A DNA stretch of 29,910 nucleotides from positions 1 to 29,910 of the IMG/VR virus record IMGVR_UViG_3300042563_002292; one strand, 5' to 3'. Positions 22,087-28,898 of the stretch are shown in pieces (positions within the stretch are counted from its first letter, which is position 1; each line of letters begins with the position of its first letter). Below the pieces are notes generated by a model that was given only the letters and a program-made list of their open reading frames with translations, was not told where the DNA came from and made no database searches. Made by a program: the position numbers and the translations under genes. Source of the stretch: a virus.

Positions 22087-23946
22087 CTCCTTCACCTTTG
22101 GCTTATCTTCGGCATTGTCAACAGTCTTCTCGTCGGTCGCGTTCTTGTTCTTACCCCTACCGACCAGTTTAGCCATCAAGGCCGGCAGGATTCCCATAGT
22201 TTCACAGTCCCAGATATGGTTAGGCCGCTCGCCGATTTGAACCCAGACTGGCTTCCCGGCATCCGTTGTCGTGCGGTGTTCGGACTGCATCTGCTTGCGG
22301 TACTCGTCCCCGGCATCTTGGGCGTAGGTGTGGTGTCCCAATCGGCGTAGCCGGGTAAGGGTATCCTTTAGCACCAGATTGGAGTACATAAACATTCGGC
22401 AGGACTGCTTGCCGACTTGGATAATCTTCGCTGGGGCGTAGGGGCGGTAGGCCACCTTCAACCCATAGGGGGTCTGGACTCGCCAAGGGAACTCATTGTT
22501 GCCGGAGCCTTTCGTAGCGTTCCAGCCGTTGGTAGCGCAATTACGATAGACTTCGTCCATATTTGGGCCGTCGCCGGAGTCCACAAAAACGAAGTTGGGG
22601 CTTACCTTGTGCTTGATCTGTTCAGCTCGCACCTGCTCCCAAGTGTCCACATACCCCCACCAGATTAGCCTGGACTTGCCTTCTACGCTCCAGGAGCGGA
22701 CAAGGCAGAAGAACCCCTTTCGCTGTACGTCCACCGTGAGGAAGCGGAGCTTGATGAAGTTGGATGTGGTCAGCATCTCCTCCGTGTAAGGCGGAGGGGT
22801 AAGGCGACCTTGGTAGTTCGCCCCCTCATCCAGCCAGTCTTCCAACATCATATACCCGCTGGGTAGTACTTCTCCCCCGCCGTCATCCGGATCGTCGCTC
22901 CAGGGCAACGCTAGGCGCTTCTGCTTGAAGTCCCGGCGCTTGGTCTCGTCACCCCCTCCGTCAAAGGCTTGAGCTGCCTCGATGCACTCAACGGCTAAGT
23001 CCCCCCAAGAAAGCCCCCAGAGCATAGACAGGGCATTGAAGTGAAAACCCCGGCGACCTTTTGGTGCGGAAGGATTGAGGGGTACATACTCGGCGGTGGC
23101 AGCCATCTCTGCTCGGACGCTGTTGCGGTCGAGATAGGAGTGTTTGCAATGCTTGCACTCGTAGGTCGTGCCGGCCTTGACCTTGTCTAGATCCCAACCG
23201 TTGGCTGTCTTGGCTTCCTCCGGGTACTTAATCTGCACCCATTCAAAAGGCTGGCGGGTGTTGCACGACACGCAGGTGAACGACCATTCGCCCCGGTCTG
23301 TGGAATAAAATAAATCTGTGAACTCATCCCCATCCACGCCCCCCTGCGAAACGAACACGGACTTGCCCTGCCAAGTAAACGCCGTGCGTCGTGCAAGCGC
23401 TTGCTTGAGGTGACCTTTAGGCCATTGCCAGCACTCGTCACCACCCAAGAAACGAATGGATCGGCGTTGGAGATTGCGCTCATTGTTCGCACCTAGCACC
23501 CACGTCACATTGCGTTCAAACTGGGTGGTGTGCCACTTGCTACGATCAATCTGGGAAATGCGAGCCTTGGTGGACGGCGTGTTATCCCAAAGCGGACGGA
23601 GTCTTGTCTGCTGCCAGTCCTGTGCGTTCAAGTCCACGTCCTGGAGCAGGAGCATCGGGCCGGGTGTGCGCGACGGCACGAAGGCAGACCACAGCTCCAG
23701 CACCATAGACTTGCCGGACTGAACGTTGCCCATCACGACGATGGTCTCGACCTCTGGGTCTTGGAGCGCGCGGAGGATAGGCGCAAGATATGGAGTTGAC
23801 TCTATGCGGAACGGCCCCGGTTGTGGGGAGTAAGGCACATTCTTGATGTTCTTCTCCAACCAGTCGATGATGTCACCGTCCGGGTCTGGCGCAAGCAGAC
23901 TCCGAAGGGTGTTCTCAAACAGGGTCTCCGTCGGATTGGATTTCAT
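22084..23946 (-). CDS. Terminase large subunit, lambda gpA family
   Basis: The DNA packaging motor and nuclease, 620 residues from the ATG at 23946 (a start at 24021 would add 25 basic residues but overlap the small subunit by over 100 bases). ATPase: Walker A GNVQSGKS at 73-80, acidic GGDE at 168-171. A zinc ribbon with Cys225, Cys228, Cys264 and Cys267 separates the domains, as in gpA members. The nuclease begins at LRFLTVDVQRKG and includes VFVDSGDGPN. The C-terminus is basic (KLVGRGKNKN) then acidic. It cuts concatemers and pumps DNA into the prohead through the portal; a lambda-type enzyme suggests cos packaging, though no cos site was identified. Overlaps the small subunit gene by 32 bases. 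Confidence 0.95.
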   Translation of the reverse strand: MKSNPTETLFENTLRSLLAPDPDGDIIDWLEKNIKNVPYSPQPGPFRIESTPYLAPILRALQDPEVETIVVMGNVQSGKSMVLELWSAFVPSRTPGPMLLLQDVDLNAQDWQQTRLRPLWDNTPSTKARISQIDRSKWHTTQFERNVTWVLGANNERNLQRRSIRFLGGDECWQWPKGHLKQALARRTAFTWQGKSVFVSQGGVDGDEFTDLFYSTDRGEWSFTCVSCNTRQPFEWVQIKYPEEAKTANGWDLDKVKAGTTYECKHCKHSYLDRNSVRAEMAATAEYVPLNPSAPKGRRGFHFNALSMLWGLSWGDLAVECIEAAQAFDGGGDETKRRDFKQKRLALPWSDDPDDGGGEVLPSGYMMLEDWLDEGANYQGRLTPPPYTEEMLTTSNFIKLRFLTVDVQRKGFFCLVRSWSVEGKSRLIWWGYVDTWEQVRAEQIKHKVSPNFVFVDSGDGPNMDEVYRNCATNGWNATKGSGNNEFPWRVQTPYGLKVAYRPYAPAKIIQVGKQSCRMFMYSNLVLKDTLTRLRRLGHHTYAQDAGDEYRKQMQSEHRTTTDAGKPVWVQIGERPNHIWDCETMGILPALMAKLVGRGKNKNATDEKTVDNAEDKPKVKE

Positions 23947-24568
23947 CTGGTTTGTCTGTTGCGACCTCTTCCTTCGGAGTTTCCAGTACCACGATTTCCT
24001 GTACGGCCTCCTTGGCATCATCGGACTGACCCGCCAATCGGTTTAGGATATTGGTGATCTCCGTATCGATGGCTTTCATCGCCGTGCCTGGAGAATCCGG
24101 GTTAGCCTTGACGGCAATCTTCGTGGACAACTGGGTGAGTTCGTTGCGGATGGATAGGATGACCTTGCCAAATCGCTCGATGGCGGTCTGCGTCTTGATG
24201 TACTCTCTGGCAGCGATGTTGCGCGCGTGAAGTTCGCGTTCCAGGGCGACGAGGGTCTTGACCAGCTTGTCGTAGGTGGCGTAGCTCTTGGACTGGTTAG
24301 GGTCTTCGTTGCGAAGATCACGGCGGTACTGCTCGTAGGCTTCTGCCTTCAGTTGGCGGTGCTTCTCGACGATGGCTGCGAAGTCCTTGTCGGAGTCGTC
24401 CACCTGCTGGTCTGGCGTGAGGTTCTGATCCCGGCGAGCGGATCGTTCGTTGTACCAAGCCTCTGCTTCCTCGATACTGTTGGTGGGCATCCCCGAACGG
24501 ATGAAGCCGTTGATGGTCTGGCGCGCGAGTCCTAGTCGCTCGGCGATGTCTACAGGTCTGACACTCAT
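23915..24568 (-). CDS. Terminase small subunit-like DNA-binding protein
   Basis: A 217-residue protein directly upstream of the large subunit. Residues 1-40 are a clear helix-turn-helix (MSVRPVDIAERLGLARQTIN, then GFIRSGMPTN), the MerR/Nu1-like winged-helix pattern that selects the packaging site. A long charged helical region at about 65-170 would mediate oligomerisation. The tail is acidic. Gene order and fold make the small subunit the best call. Start overlaps the previous stop by 4 bases (ATGA). Confidence 0.8.
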   Translation of the reverse strand: MSVRPVDIAERLGLARQTINGFIRSGMPTNSIEEAEAWYNERSARRDQNLTPDQQVDDSDKDFAAIVEKHRQLKAEAYEQYRRDLRNEDPNQSKSYATYDKLVKTLVALERELHARNIAAREYIKTQTAIERFGKVILSIRNELTQLSTKIAVKANPDSPGTAMKAIDTEITNILNRLAGQSDDAKEAVQEIVVLETPKEEVATDKPDEIQSDGDPV

Positions 24569-25059
24569 TTCTTCTTGGTCATAGCCCTCTGACGAATCTT
24601 GTCACAGGTTGATTCAGTCCGCATATAGATGCTTGGTGCGATGCCTAGGCGCTTCTGGACTTTCTTAACGCGCCAAGAAATGGTCGCTTTGGAAACTCCG
24701 TATTTCTTGGCGACATCAGCCATCGACTTGTAGTTGCGGTATCCAAGGGCGATGCGGACGCAGTCGTTGTTCATCATCACCTTCGGCTCGAAATCGCAGT
24801 CGAAGGCGTCGATGACCTTGGCGATAATGGAGGCGAGTGATCCGTAGACGCCGGCCTTGCCGTCCTCGTCCTTGCGGAAAAACTCCTGCATCGACAGGCG
24901 GTTCTCGTAGGAGTCGCCGTAGATGTAGCGATGGGGCAGAGGAGGCTCGGCGTTGGTCGGGTTGCCTGGATCTACTCCGGCTGCCTTGAGCGCCTCCAGC
25001 TCCGCCGGGTGGAGCCGTGCGATGAACTTCTTCCACTCCGCTGACAGGGCGTCGCTCAC
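24565..25059 (-). CDS. Helix-turn-helix protein resembling sigma region 4, candidate regulator
   Basis: A 164-residue protein from the GTG at 25059, chosen because GTGA overlaps the previous stop; the longer frame from 25125 only adds shadow residues. Residues about 109-138 (YKSMADVAKKYGVSKATISW) form a strong helix-turn-helix followed by a basic helix (RVKKVQKRLGI), like the -35-binding part of sigma factors or phage late regulators. The middle (ENRLSMQEFFRKDEDGKAGV) is not recognised. Lying just upstream of the terminase, it may activate the late genes or assist packaging. Its link to the TTTGAC elements is a hypothesis. Confidence 0.6.
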   Translation of the reverse strand: MSDALSAEWKKFIARLHPAELEALKAAGVDPGNPTNAEPPLPHRYIYGDSYENRLSMQEFFRKDEDGKAGVYGSLASIIAKVIDAFDCDFEPKVMMNNDCVRIALGYRNYKSMADVAKKYGVSKATISWRVKKVQKRLGIAPSIYMRTESTCDKIRQRAMTKKK

Positions 25060-25265
25060 GGATTCTTGAACTTCTCTAATTGGTGGAGTACGAGCGTGAG
25101 TTCGGCAGCATCCTCGACCAGCCACTTTGCCCTATCCTTAGCCTTCTTGGTCAGTTTGTCGCTGGCTTGGGCGGCCATATATGCCTCGATGAGGTGCTGC
25201 GCGACATTGGATACGACCTCTTTCGAGGCGTCGAGCTGCTCCATTTCGGAAGTCGTGAATCTCAA
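25056..25265 (-). CDS. Small helical protein of unknown function
   Basis: A 69-residue protein with a TTG start; no better ATG lies in frame nearby other than one that removes seven residues. Highly helical with alternating charge (VVSNVAQHLIEAYMAAQASD, LVEDAAELTLVLHQLEKF). Stop overlaps the next GTG. Upstream of it on the minus strand is GGTATAATACC, a palindromic match to a -10 box, preceded by TTGACC. No family recognised. Confidence 0.55.
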   Translation of the reverse strand: MRFTTSEMEQLDASKEVVSNVAQHLIEAYMAAQASDKLTKKAKDRAKWLVEDAAELTLVLHQLEKFKNP

Positions 25266-25269
25266 GGCG

Positions 25270-25299
25270 AGGTCAACTTGAAGGTATTATACCAGGCGG
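25270..25299 (-). promoter_or_regulatory. Possible promoter or operator with palindromic TATAAT
   Basis: Minus strand reads TTGACC, six bases, then TATAAT, embedded in the palindrome GGTAT-A-ATACC; a second TTGACC follows downstream. The spacing is too short for a classical sigma-70 pair. It resembles a diverged copy of the TTTGAC elements (TTGAC-N4-TGGTA). Confidence 0.35.
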
Positions 25300-25650
25300 T
25301 CAATGAATTTCACCGACGGTGTACATCGAGTTCTTGTCCTTGATGAAAAGGCCACGCCCGATGCAGAGCCTGACTAGACACCAGGCGCGGGTGGAGTTCA
25401 AGTCCTCGCCGTAGACGGAGTTCCAGTTCTCGGCGACCTGATCTCTGAGCCGGGTGGCGGTCATCGGTTCGGTCGGGAGCATATGGGTGATCGCCTGTAC
25501 CTGGCGCACCCGCTCGTCGGCCTTCATGATCTTGGCGGTGTTGAGGGCGTCCAGGTGGGAGGACATCGCCTCCCGCTTGTCGCGCCACTTAGCTCGCCAG
25601 TAGTTGGCGTAGTGGGGCCGGCGCTTCTTGTGTTTTGGGTCGTTGTTCAT
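25300..25650 (-). CDS. Small basic protein of unknown function
   Basis: A 116-residue protein with a basic, aromatic N-terminus (KHKKRRPHYANYWRAKWRDK) and a C-terminal half that could be a winged helix (ATRLRDQVAENWNSVYGEDL, then LCIGRGLFIKDKNSMYTVG). It may bind DNA. First gene of the leftward packaging and virion block, after 400 non-coding bases. Its leader is pyrimidine-only for about 25 bases and lacks a Shine-Dalgarno, with a hairpin just before it. One of only two CATG sites in the window lies in this gene. Confidence 0.6.
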   Translation of the reverse strand: MNNDPKHKKRRPHYANYWRAKWRDKREAMSSHLDALNTAKIMKADERVRQVQAITHMLPTEPMTATRLRDQVAENWNSVYGEDLNSTRAWCLVRLCIGRGLFIKDKNSMYTVGEIH

Positions 25651-25678
25651 CGTGAGGGGGGAGGGGGAGGAAGAGAAA

Positions 25679-25698
25679 GGGACTCCTTTCGTAGTCCC
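25679..25698 (-). terminator. Hairpin in the leader of the leftward block
   Basis: GGGACT and AGTCCC arms with an 8-base loop. On the minus strand it is followed by TTTCTCTTCC, giving a weak terminator or attenuator 28 bases ahead of the start codon of the 25300-25650 gene. Confidence 0.45.
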
Positions 25699-25746
25699 CG
25701 AAGGGAGACGTACAGAAAGGGGAAGGGCGATAGCCCGACCTTTCTC

Positions 25747-25783
25747 AATATTACTATATAAGGCGCTAGCCTTATGTAATATT
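25747..25783. repeat. Bulged inverted repeat, AT-rich
   Basis: AATATTAC-TAT-ATAAGGC pairs with GCCTTATGTAATATT around GCTA, 15 pairs with the TAT bulge. No T-run follows on either strand, so an operator or structured RNA is more likely than a terminator. Confidence 0.55.
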
Positions 25784-26005
25784 ATGTTGGGATATATGAA
25801 ATGCTATATGCTTGGATATATGCAAGTCACAGATATACCGACGTATATCAAGAACAAGCATTTTCTGCACAATACCCCCGCCTTTTTTCCGGGGTGCAGC
25901 GTCTTCGACGCCCCCCTCCCCCACCCCCCCCTAAGAGATTCCTTGCGGGGGAGCTTGGGGCAGCCGGAGCCGGGGCCGGCTCGCCGAAGATCCCCGGAAA
26001 CGAAG

Positions 26006-26027
26006 CGACCCCAGTCGCCTGGGGTCG
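26006..26027 (-). terminator. 9-bp GC-rich hairpin after the orphan-gene operon
   Basis: Perfect 9-base arms (CGACCCCAG and its complement) around TCGC, 28 bases downstream of the stop of the 26055-26696 gene. The following minus-strand sequence (CTTCGTTTCC) is only weakly T-rich, so termination is probable but not certain. Confidence 0.5.
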
Positions 26028-26054
26028 TCGTGCGCTGGACTGGTCTCGCGTAGG

Positions 26055-26696
26055 CTAGAGGAGAGCGTCGAGGCCGTCGCAACTGCGGAGGTACTCGGTT
26101 GCCGGATCTTTCAGGTTCGCCTGGAGCCGGTAGTAAGTCATCCGGCGGTCTGCCAGGTCCTGCGTGTAGATGGCTGCAGCCTCATAGAGCGACTCAAGGG
26201 CGGGGGTCTCTTCCAGGTCGGCGACGCTGATGCCGGGAGCGTGTTGACGGAGGAGCCGGGAGCAAGCGACCTTGCCCATTTGGACGGCGTAGAGCCATTG
26301 CCCCCGGTTGCGGTCGAAGCCGTTCATGATCGCCGTGCGCCGGTATGCCTCCAGCCTGGCAAGGGCAAAGGTGTTCCCCTTCGCCTGGTGTGCCTTGCTT
26401 CCCTTCTTCGGCTTGTTGCCTCCGTTCGCTTCGTCGGTCGCTTCGTCGAGAATGTCGTCGTACACCTTCCAGGTCAGGGTCGATGCCAGGCGTTCGTCGG
26501 CAGCCTCCGGCGTGTCGTGGTCGAAGCCGGGGGCGTAGAGTTCGCGCACGGTGATCTTCCAGTATCCCGCCAGGTCGGGACGGCGAGCGAAGAGCTCGGA
26601 GGCCTGGGGGAAGTTGAGGTATGCCTCCGGCAGCGTCGGCAGGTCGTAAGGCCTGGGGATCGTGCGGAGGTGGGCCGGCGTGGGGTGTTTGCTCAT
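26055..26696 (-). CDS. Unknown protein, orphan-gene operon
   Basis: A 213-residue protein. The N-terminus is Pro-rich (TPAHLRTIPRPYDLPTLPEA), then mixed helical text; a lysine-rich segment sits near residues 95-106 (NKPKKGSKAHQAKG) and a helical C-terminal part follows (MGKVACSRLLRQHAPGISVA). No motif I can name. Last of five leftward genes that share a GC-rich, short-ORF style and a common ACCAAAATG-like start context. Overlaps the previous gene by 4 bases. Contains the second of the two CATG sites. Confidence 0.6.
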   Translation of the reverse strand: MSKHPTPAHLRTIPRPYDLPTLPEAYLNFPQASELFARRPDLAGYWKITVRELYAPGFDHDTPEAADERLASTLTWKVYDDILDEATDEANGGNKPKKGSKAHQAKGNTFALARLEAYRRTAIMNGFDRNRGQWLYAVQMGKVACSRLLRQHAPGISVADLEETPALESLYEAAAIYTQDLADRRMTYYRLQANLKDPATEYLRSCDGLDALL

Positions 26697-27025
26697 TTGG
26701 TTGCGTGGGTGGAAAGGTTGCGCCAGTAGAGGGTTTTGATCTCGACCGCCAGGCCGAGCTCGCGTGCGCGTTCCAGGTCGTCGAGGTTCAGGGTCTTCTT
26801 ACCGAGAGCCTGGGCGAGCGTGTAGGCTCGTGGGCTGATGGGGTAGAGCATCAAGGCTCCGTAGACCGGGCGAGGTTCGACGACGACGGCTTCCGTCGTG
26901 GCGAGCGGGCCGAAGTCTCGACGCATTCCGACCGCCAGGTCGGCGAGCGGTCGAGCCGGGTAGGTGTGGCCGAGGTCACACTTCGACAGGTCGAAGCGGG
27001 GGAGCGGGTTGTAGGGTGTGGTCAT
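26693..27025 (-). CDS. Unknown small protein, orphan-gene operon
   Basis: A 110-residue protein rich in Pro, Leu and Arg (PARPLADLAVGMRRDFGPLA, ISPRAYTLAQALGKKTLNLD). Two short helices could be present; no domain recognised. Start context CCTATG without Shine-Dalgarno. Stop overlaps the start of the next gene in ATGA, so the two are likely co-translated. Confidence 0.55.
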   Translation of the reverse strand: MTTPYNPLPRFDLSKCDLGHTYPARPLADLAVGMRRDFGPLATTEAVVVEPRPVYGALMLYPISPRAYTLAQALGKKTLNLDDLERARELGLAVEIKTLYWRNLSTHATK

Positions 27026-27029
27026 AGGA

Positions 27030-27341
27030 TTAAGAGCGAGAGCGAATGCCGGACTGAACGGCTTTGCAGGTTCCTCGGAGCGAGCCGAGACGGATCACCA
27101 GGTCGTTAGCCTGTTTCTCGACGGCTTCCAGCCAGCAGTCGGCGATTCCGGCCTGGTAGTCCGTTGCGCCTAGCAGGTCGTCAACGGCGTGGCCGTTCGG
27201 CTTCTCCAGGTAAATGGAAGCAAGGCGGGCAGCCTCTTCGGCGTGGTCGATGTTGAGACGGATCTCCCGGCTCACTTCGTCGGCCTGGTGGATCATCTTG
27301 CGGAGGGAGCGAAGGCTCGCCTGGATTTGGTCGTTTGTCAT
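27030..27341 (-). CDS. Helical small protein, orphan-gene operon
   Basis: A 103-residue protein, nearly all helix (QIQASLRSLRKMIHQADEVS, HAEEAARLASIYLEK, EAVEKQANDLVIRLGSLRG), with coiled-coil character. Begins after ACCAAA in the leader. No enzyme motif. Five bases separate it from the following gene. Function unknown. Confidence 0.55.
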   Translation of the reverse strand: MTNDQIQASLRSLRKMIHQADEVSREIRLNIDHAEEAARLASIYLEKPNGHAVDDLLGATDYQAGIADCWLEAVEKQANDLVIRLGSLRGTCKAVQSGIRSRS

Positions 27342-27363
27342 TTTGGTATTTTGGGGGAAAGGG

Positions 27364-27612
27364 TTACTCGCTCAGGTCTTCCGGGTTCGGGATCACAATC
27401 TCGTGCCTGGCGAATTCGAGAAGCACCAGCAAATCCCAATGCGTCAGTTCGGCGTGATGCAGGTCGAAGGTCTCTTCGATGACGAAGAGGTCGTGGTCGC
27501 TGACGAAGAGAACGGCGGAGCCGTCGTGCGCTTCGATGCGGTTGAGCGTAGTCCGGCAGCCAGGCTTGAGCCGGATTTGATCAGCGTGAGGAGTGAAGTG
27601 GAGCGTTGCCAT
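27364..27612 (-). CDS. Small acidic protein, orphan-gene operon
   Basis: An 82-residue protein with a beta-like first half (RLKPGCRTTLNRIEAHDGSA, VLFVSDHDLFVIEET) and a helix in the second (LTHWDLLVLLEFARHEI). Acidic and histidine-rich. Starts within ACCAAAATGGC. No family recognised; could be a small anti-host or regulatory protein, which is only suggested by its place among early-type orphan genes. Confidence 0.55.
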   Translation of the reverse strand: MATLHFTPHADQIRLKPGCRTTLNRIEAHDGSAVLFVSDHDLFVIEETFDLHHAELTHWDLLVLLEFARHEIVIPNPEDLSE

Positions 27613-27623
27613 TTTGGTTCGCG

Positions 27624-27860
27624 TTAGATGTTTCCGGCTTCGCTCTCGATCTCCAGCGAAGCGACCAGCAGGTCGATTTGATCGGCTCCGGCTCGCTCCA
27701 TATAGAAGGCCATAAGAGCGTCGGCGAGTTTGTTAGCCTTCGCCTCCAGGCTCTCAGCCTTGGCCGGTCGGTTTGCGAGCTCGGCGTGGAAGGCCTGATT
27801 GAACAGGCGGAGCGAACGCTGTTCCAGCGCTTCGATTTGATCTTCGGTAGGGTTGAACAT
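27624..27860 (-). CDS. Small helical protein, first gene of the orphan operon
   Basis: A 78-residue, fully helical protein with Glu/Ala/Leu-rich text (EDQIEALEQRSLRLFNQAFH, AESLEAKANKLADALMAFYM). Starts with GACTATG and no Shine-Dalgarno. It is the promoter-proximal gene of the leftward set and faces the symmetric region at 27861-28492. Similar in style to the 28493 gene that diverges from the other side. Function unknown. Confidence 0.55.
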   Translation of the reverse strand: MFNPTEDQIEALEQRSLRLFNQAFHAELANRPAKAESLEAKANKLADALMAFYMERAGADQIDLLVASLEIESEAGNI

Positions 27861-27969
27861 AGTCGGCTAGGTGTAGGGAGAAGTGTGGAGCCTGACAGGC
27901 TCCAGGCAAGCGTCTTCCCAATCTTTTTAGCAAAATCTTTTGCCAGGGTTTGGATCAGGCGAACCGGGA

Positions 27970-27986
27970 AGCCGGAGCCGTGCCAA
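27970..27986 (+). repeat. Outer inverted repeat, left arm
   Basis: AGCCGGAGCCGTGCCAA. The exact complement lies at 28410-28426. A shorter 13-base direct copy is at 28227-28239, and CGTGCCAAGT recurs at 28158-28167. Confidence 0.8.
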
Positions 27987-28070
27987 GTGACCGGGCAGCC
28001 GAAAGATTTTTCGCGGAATTTTTCCGGCGCTTCCGGGTCGCTTAAAGGTGTTTTATCAAAATGCCTTGGC

Positions 28071-28087
28071 GAGCCTCCCAGGCCCCT
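28071..28087 (+). repeat. Inner inverted repeat, left arm
   Basis: GAGCCTCCCAGGCCCCT, complement of 28334-28350. Similarity continues outside the core with mismatches (CAAAA-x-G-x-CT on one side, CGCA on the other), so the ancestral repeat was about 45 bases. Confidence 0.8.
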
Positions 28088-28157
28088 AGGATCGCATTTT
28101 TCATTTCCGAAGGGTAAGGTAGCCACGACTTGAGGATTTTGGGGGGTGTACTGAAGT

Positions 28158-28239
28158 CGTGCCAAGTCGTCGCCGGGTCGTCGGAAAGTTTATAATATTT
28201 ATATGATCAATTTCCGGTCATATTCAGGAGCCGTGCCAA
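28158..28239 (+). repeat. Central direct copies of the GTGCCAA word
   Basis: CGTGCCAAGT at 28158-28167 and GGAGCCGTGCCAA at 28227-28239 flank the AT-rich core. They repeat part of the outer inverted repeat, giving four copies of GTGCCAA in 460 bases. Confidence 0.7.
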
Positions 28240-28259
28240 AGTCCCCGGCTGTCAGTAAA

Positions 28260-28284
28260 TTTGACAAAATGTCTCTATGTCAAA
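28260..28284. promoter_or_regulatory. TTTGACA inverted pair, possible operator
   Basis: TTTGACA at 28260-28266 and TGTCAAA at 28278-28284 form a 7-bp dyad with an 11-base spacer. More TTTGACA words occur at 28379-28385 and 28454-28460. They could be repressor sites or -35 boxes; no matching -10 was found at 17 bases. Confidence 0.45.
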
Positions 28285-28333
28285 ATCCTCAAAAGTGAAG
28301 GGTAGTATATGCCTTTTTTGAATTTGCGTTTTA

Positions 28334-28350
28334 AGGGGCCTGGGAGGCTC
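28334..28350 (-). repeat. Inner inverted repeat, right arm
   Basis: AGGGGCCTGGGAGGCTC, exact complement of 28071-28087; both arms face the AT-rich core near 28200. Confidence 0.8.
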
Positions 28351-28409
28351 CTGGAGCCGTTTTGTTTTATTATACATTTTTGACACTTTTTCGGTGATCC
28401 TCCGAGAGT

Positions 28410-28426
28410 TTGGCACGGCTCCGGCT
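28410..28426 (-). repeat. Outer inverted repeat, right arm
   Basis: TTGGCACGGCTCCGGCT, exact complement of 27970-27986. Confidence 0.8.
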
Positions 28427-28492
28427 ACGCGCACGCTCGCCCCCATCAAATAGTTTGACAGGGAGGCCGGCAGCCGAACGCTCTCCTATGCA

Positions 28493-28897
28493 ATGAATAC
28501 ACCCTACCAGTCACCGCTCGCTCAGGCTTTCCGCCTGGCTGAGAAGATCAACCTACGCTCCGGGAACGCTCTCCAGCAGTCCCAGGCTCTCCTGAAGATC
28601 ACAACGCCGGGACGCTTGCTACGCTCCGACCGCATCGCTCTCGACTATGTCGCTCGATCCGCCGACGAAGCCCAGGCTTCGGCTTGTGAGCTAGAGAAGA
28701 TCCTCGCCGACGCTCTCCCCTTGCTCGCCGACTACCAGGCGGCCGTCGAGCGTCAGGTCGCCGAGCTCGAAAGGGCCGCAACCTGTTGCGACACCTACAC
28801 GACGACCAGCGCACGACTTGAGAAGGCAGCCAACGCGAAAGCCGAGGCAGCCGTCGCTCTCGCCGAGTATCTCACTAACATCCGCCCGACGCTCTAA
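28493..28897 (+). CDS. Helical protein of unknown function
   Basis: A 134-residue protein, almost entirely alpha-helical and Ala/Leu/Glu-rich (RSADEAQASACELEKILADA, AAVERQVAELERAATCCDTY). A coiled coil at about 55-125 is likely. The ATG at 28493 has no close Shine-Dalgarno (AGGGAGG is 27 bases upstream). First gene of the rightward set, diverging from the 27860 gene. Stop is one base before the next ATG. Function unknown. Confidence 0.6.
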   Translation: MNTPYQSPLAQAFRLAEKINLRSGNALQQSQALLKITTPGRLLRSDRIALDYVARSADEAQASACELEKILADALPLLADYQAAVERQVAELERAATCCDTYTTTSARLEKAANAKAEAAVALAEYLTNIRPTL

Positions 28898-28898
28898 T

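Larger units (their letters stand above)
25651..26054. other. Non-coding region with hairpins and AT-rich repeats
   Basis: About 400 bases separating two leftward gene sets. From the left: the leader hairpin at 25679-25698; a 15-bp hairpin with a 3-base bulge at 25747-25783; an AT-rich stretch with two GGATATATG repeats (25790-25798, 25814-25822) and several ATATA words; runs of C with a small GCGTC hairpin; and a GC-rich part ending in a 9-bp hairpin at 26006-26027. No convincing gene is seen; open frames here are low-complexity proline or glycine text. It probably holds the promoter of the leftward structural block and the end of the orphan-gene operon. Confidence 0.55.
27861..28492. other. 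Divergent non-coding control region, candidate origin
   Basis: A 632-base gap between a leftward and a rightward operon. It contains two nested perfect 17-bp inverted repeats centred near 28198 and 28210, a direct copy of part of the outer repeat, an AT-rich core (GTTTATAATATTTATATGAT) at the centre and TTTGACA boxes in the right half. Several T-rich tracts punctuate it. No gene is evident. Such layout is common to replication origins and to bidirectional operator regions; the sequence cannot decide between them. Confidence 0.65.

Noticed and set aside
25801-26082. Open frames on both strands in the non-coding gap
   Set aside because: Low-complexity proline, glycine and arginine text from C- and G-runs, no ribosome-binding site, no shared codon style with neighbouring genes.
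28454-28483. Classical sigma-70 promoter for the rightward genes from TTGACA at 28455
   Set aside because: The hexamer 17 bases downstream is ACGCTC, with no resemblance to TATAAT.
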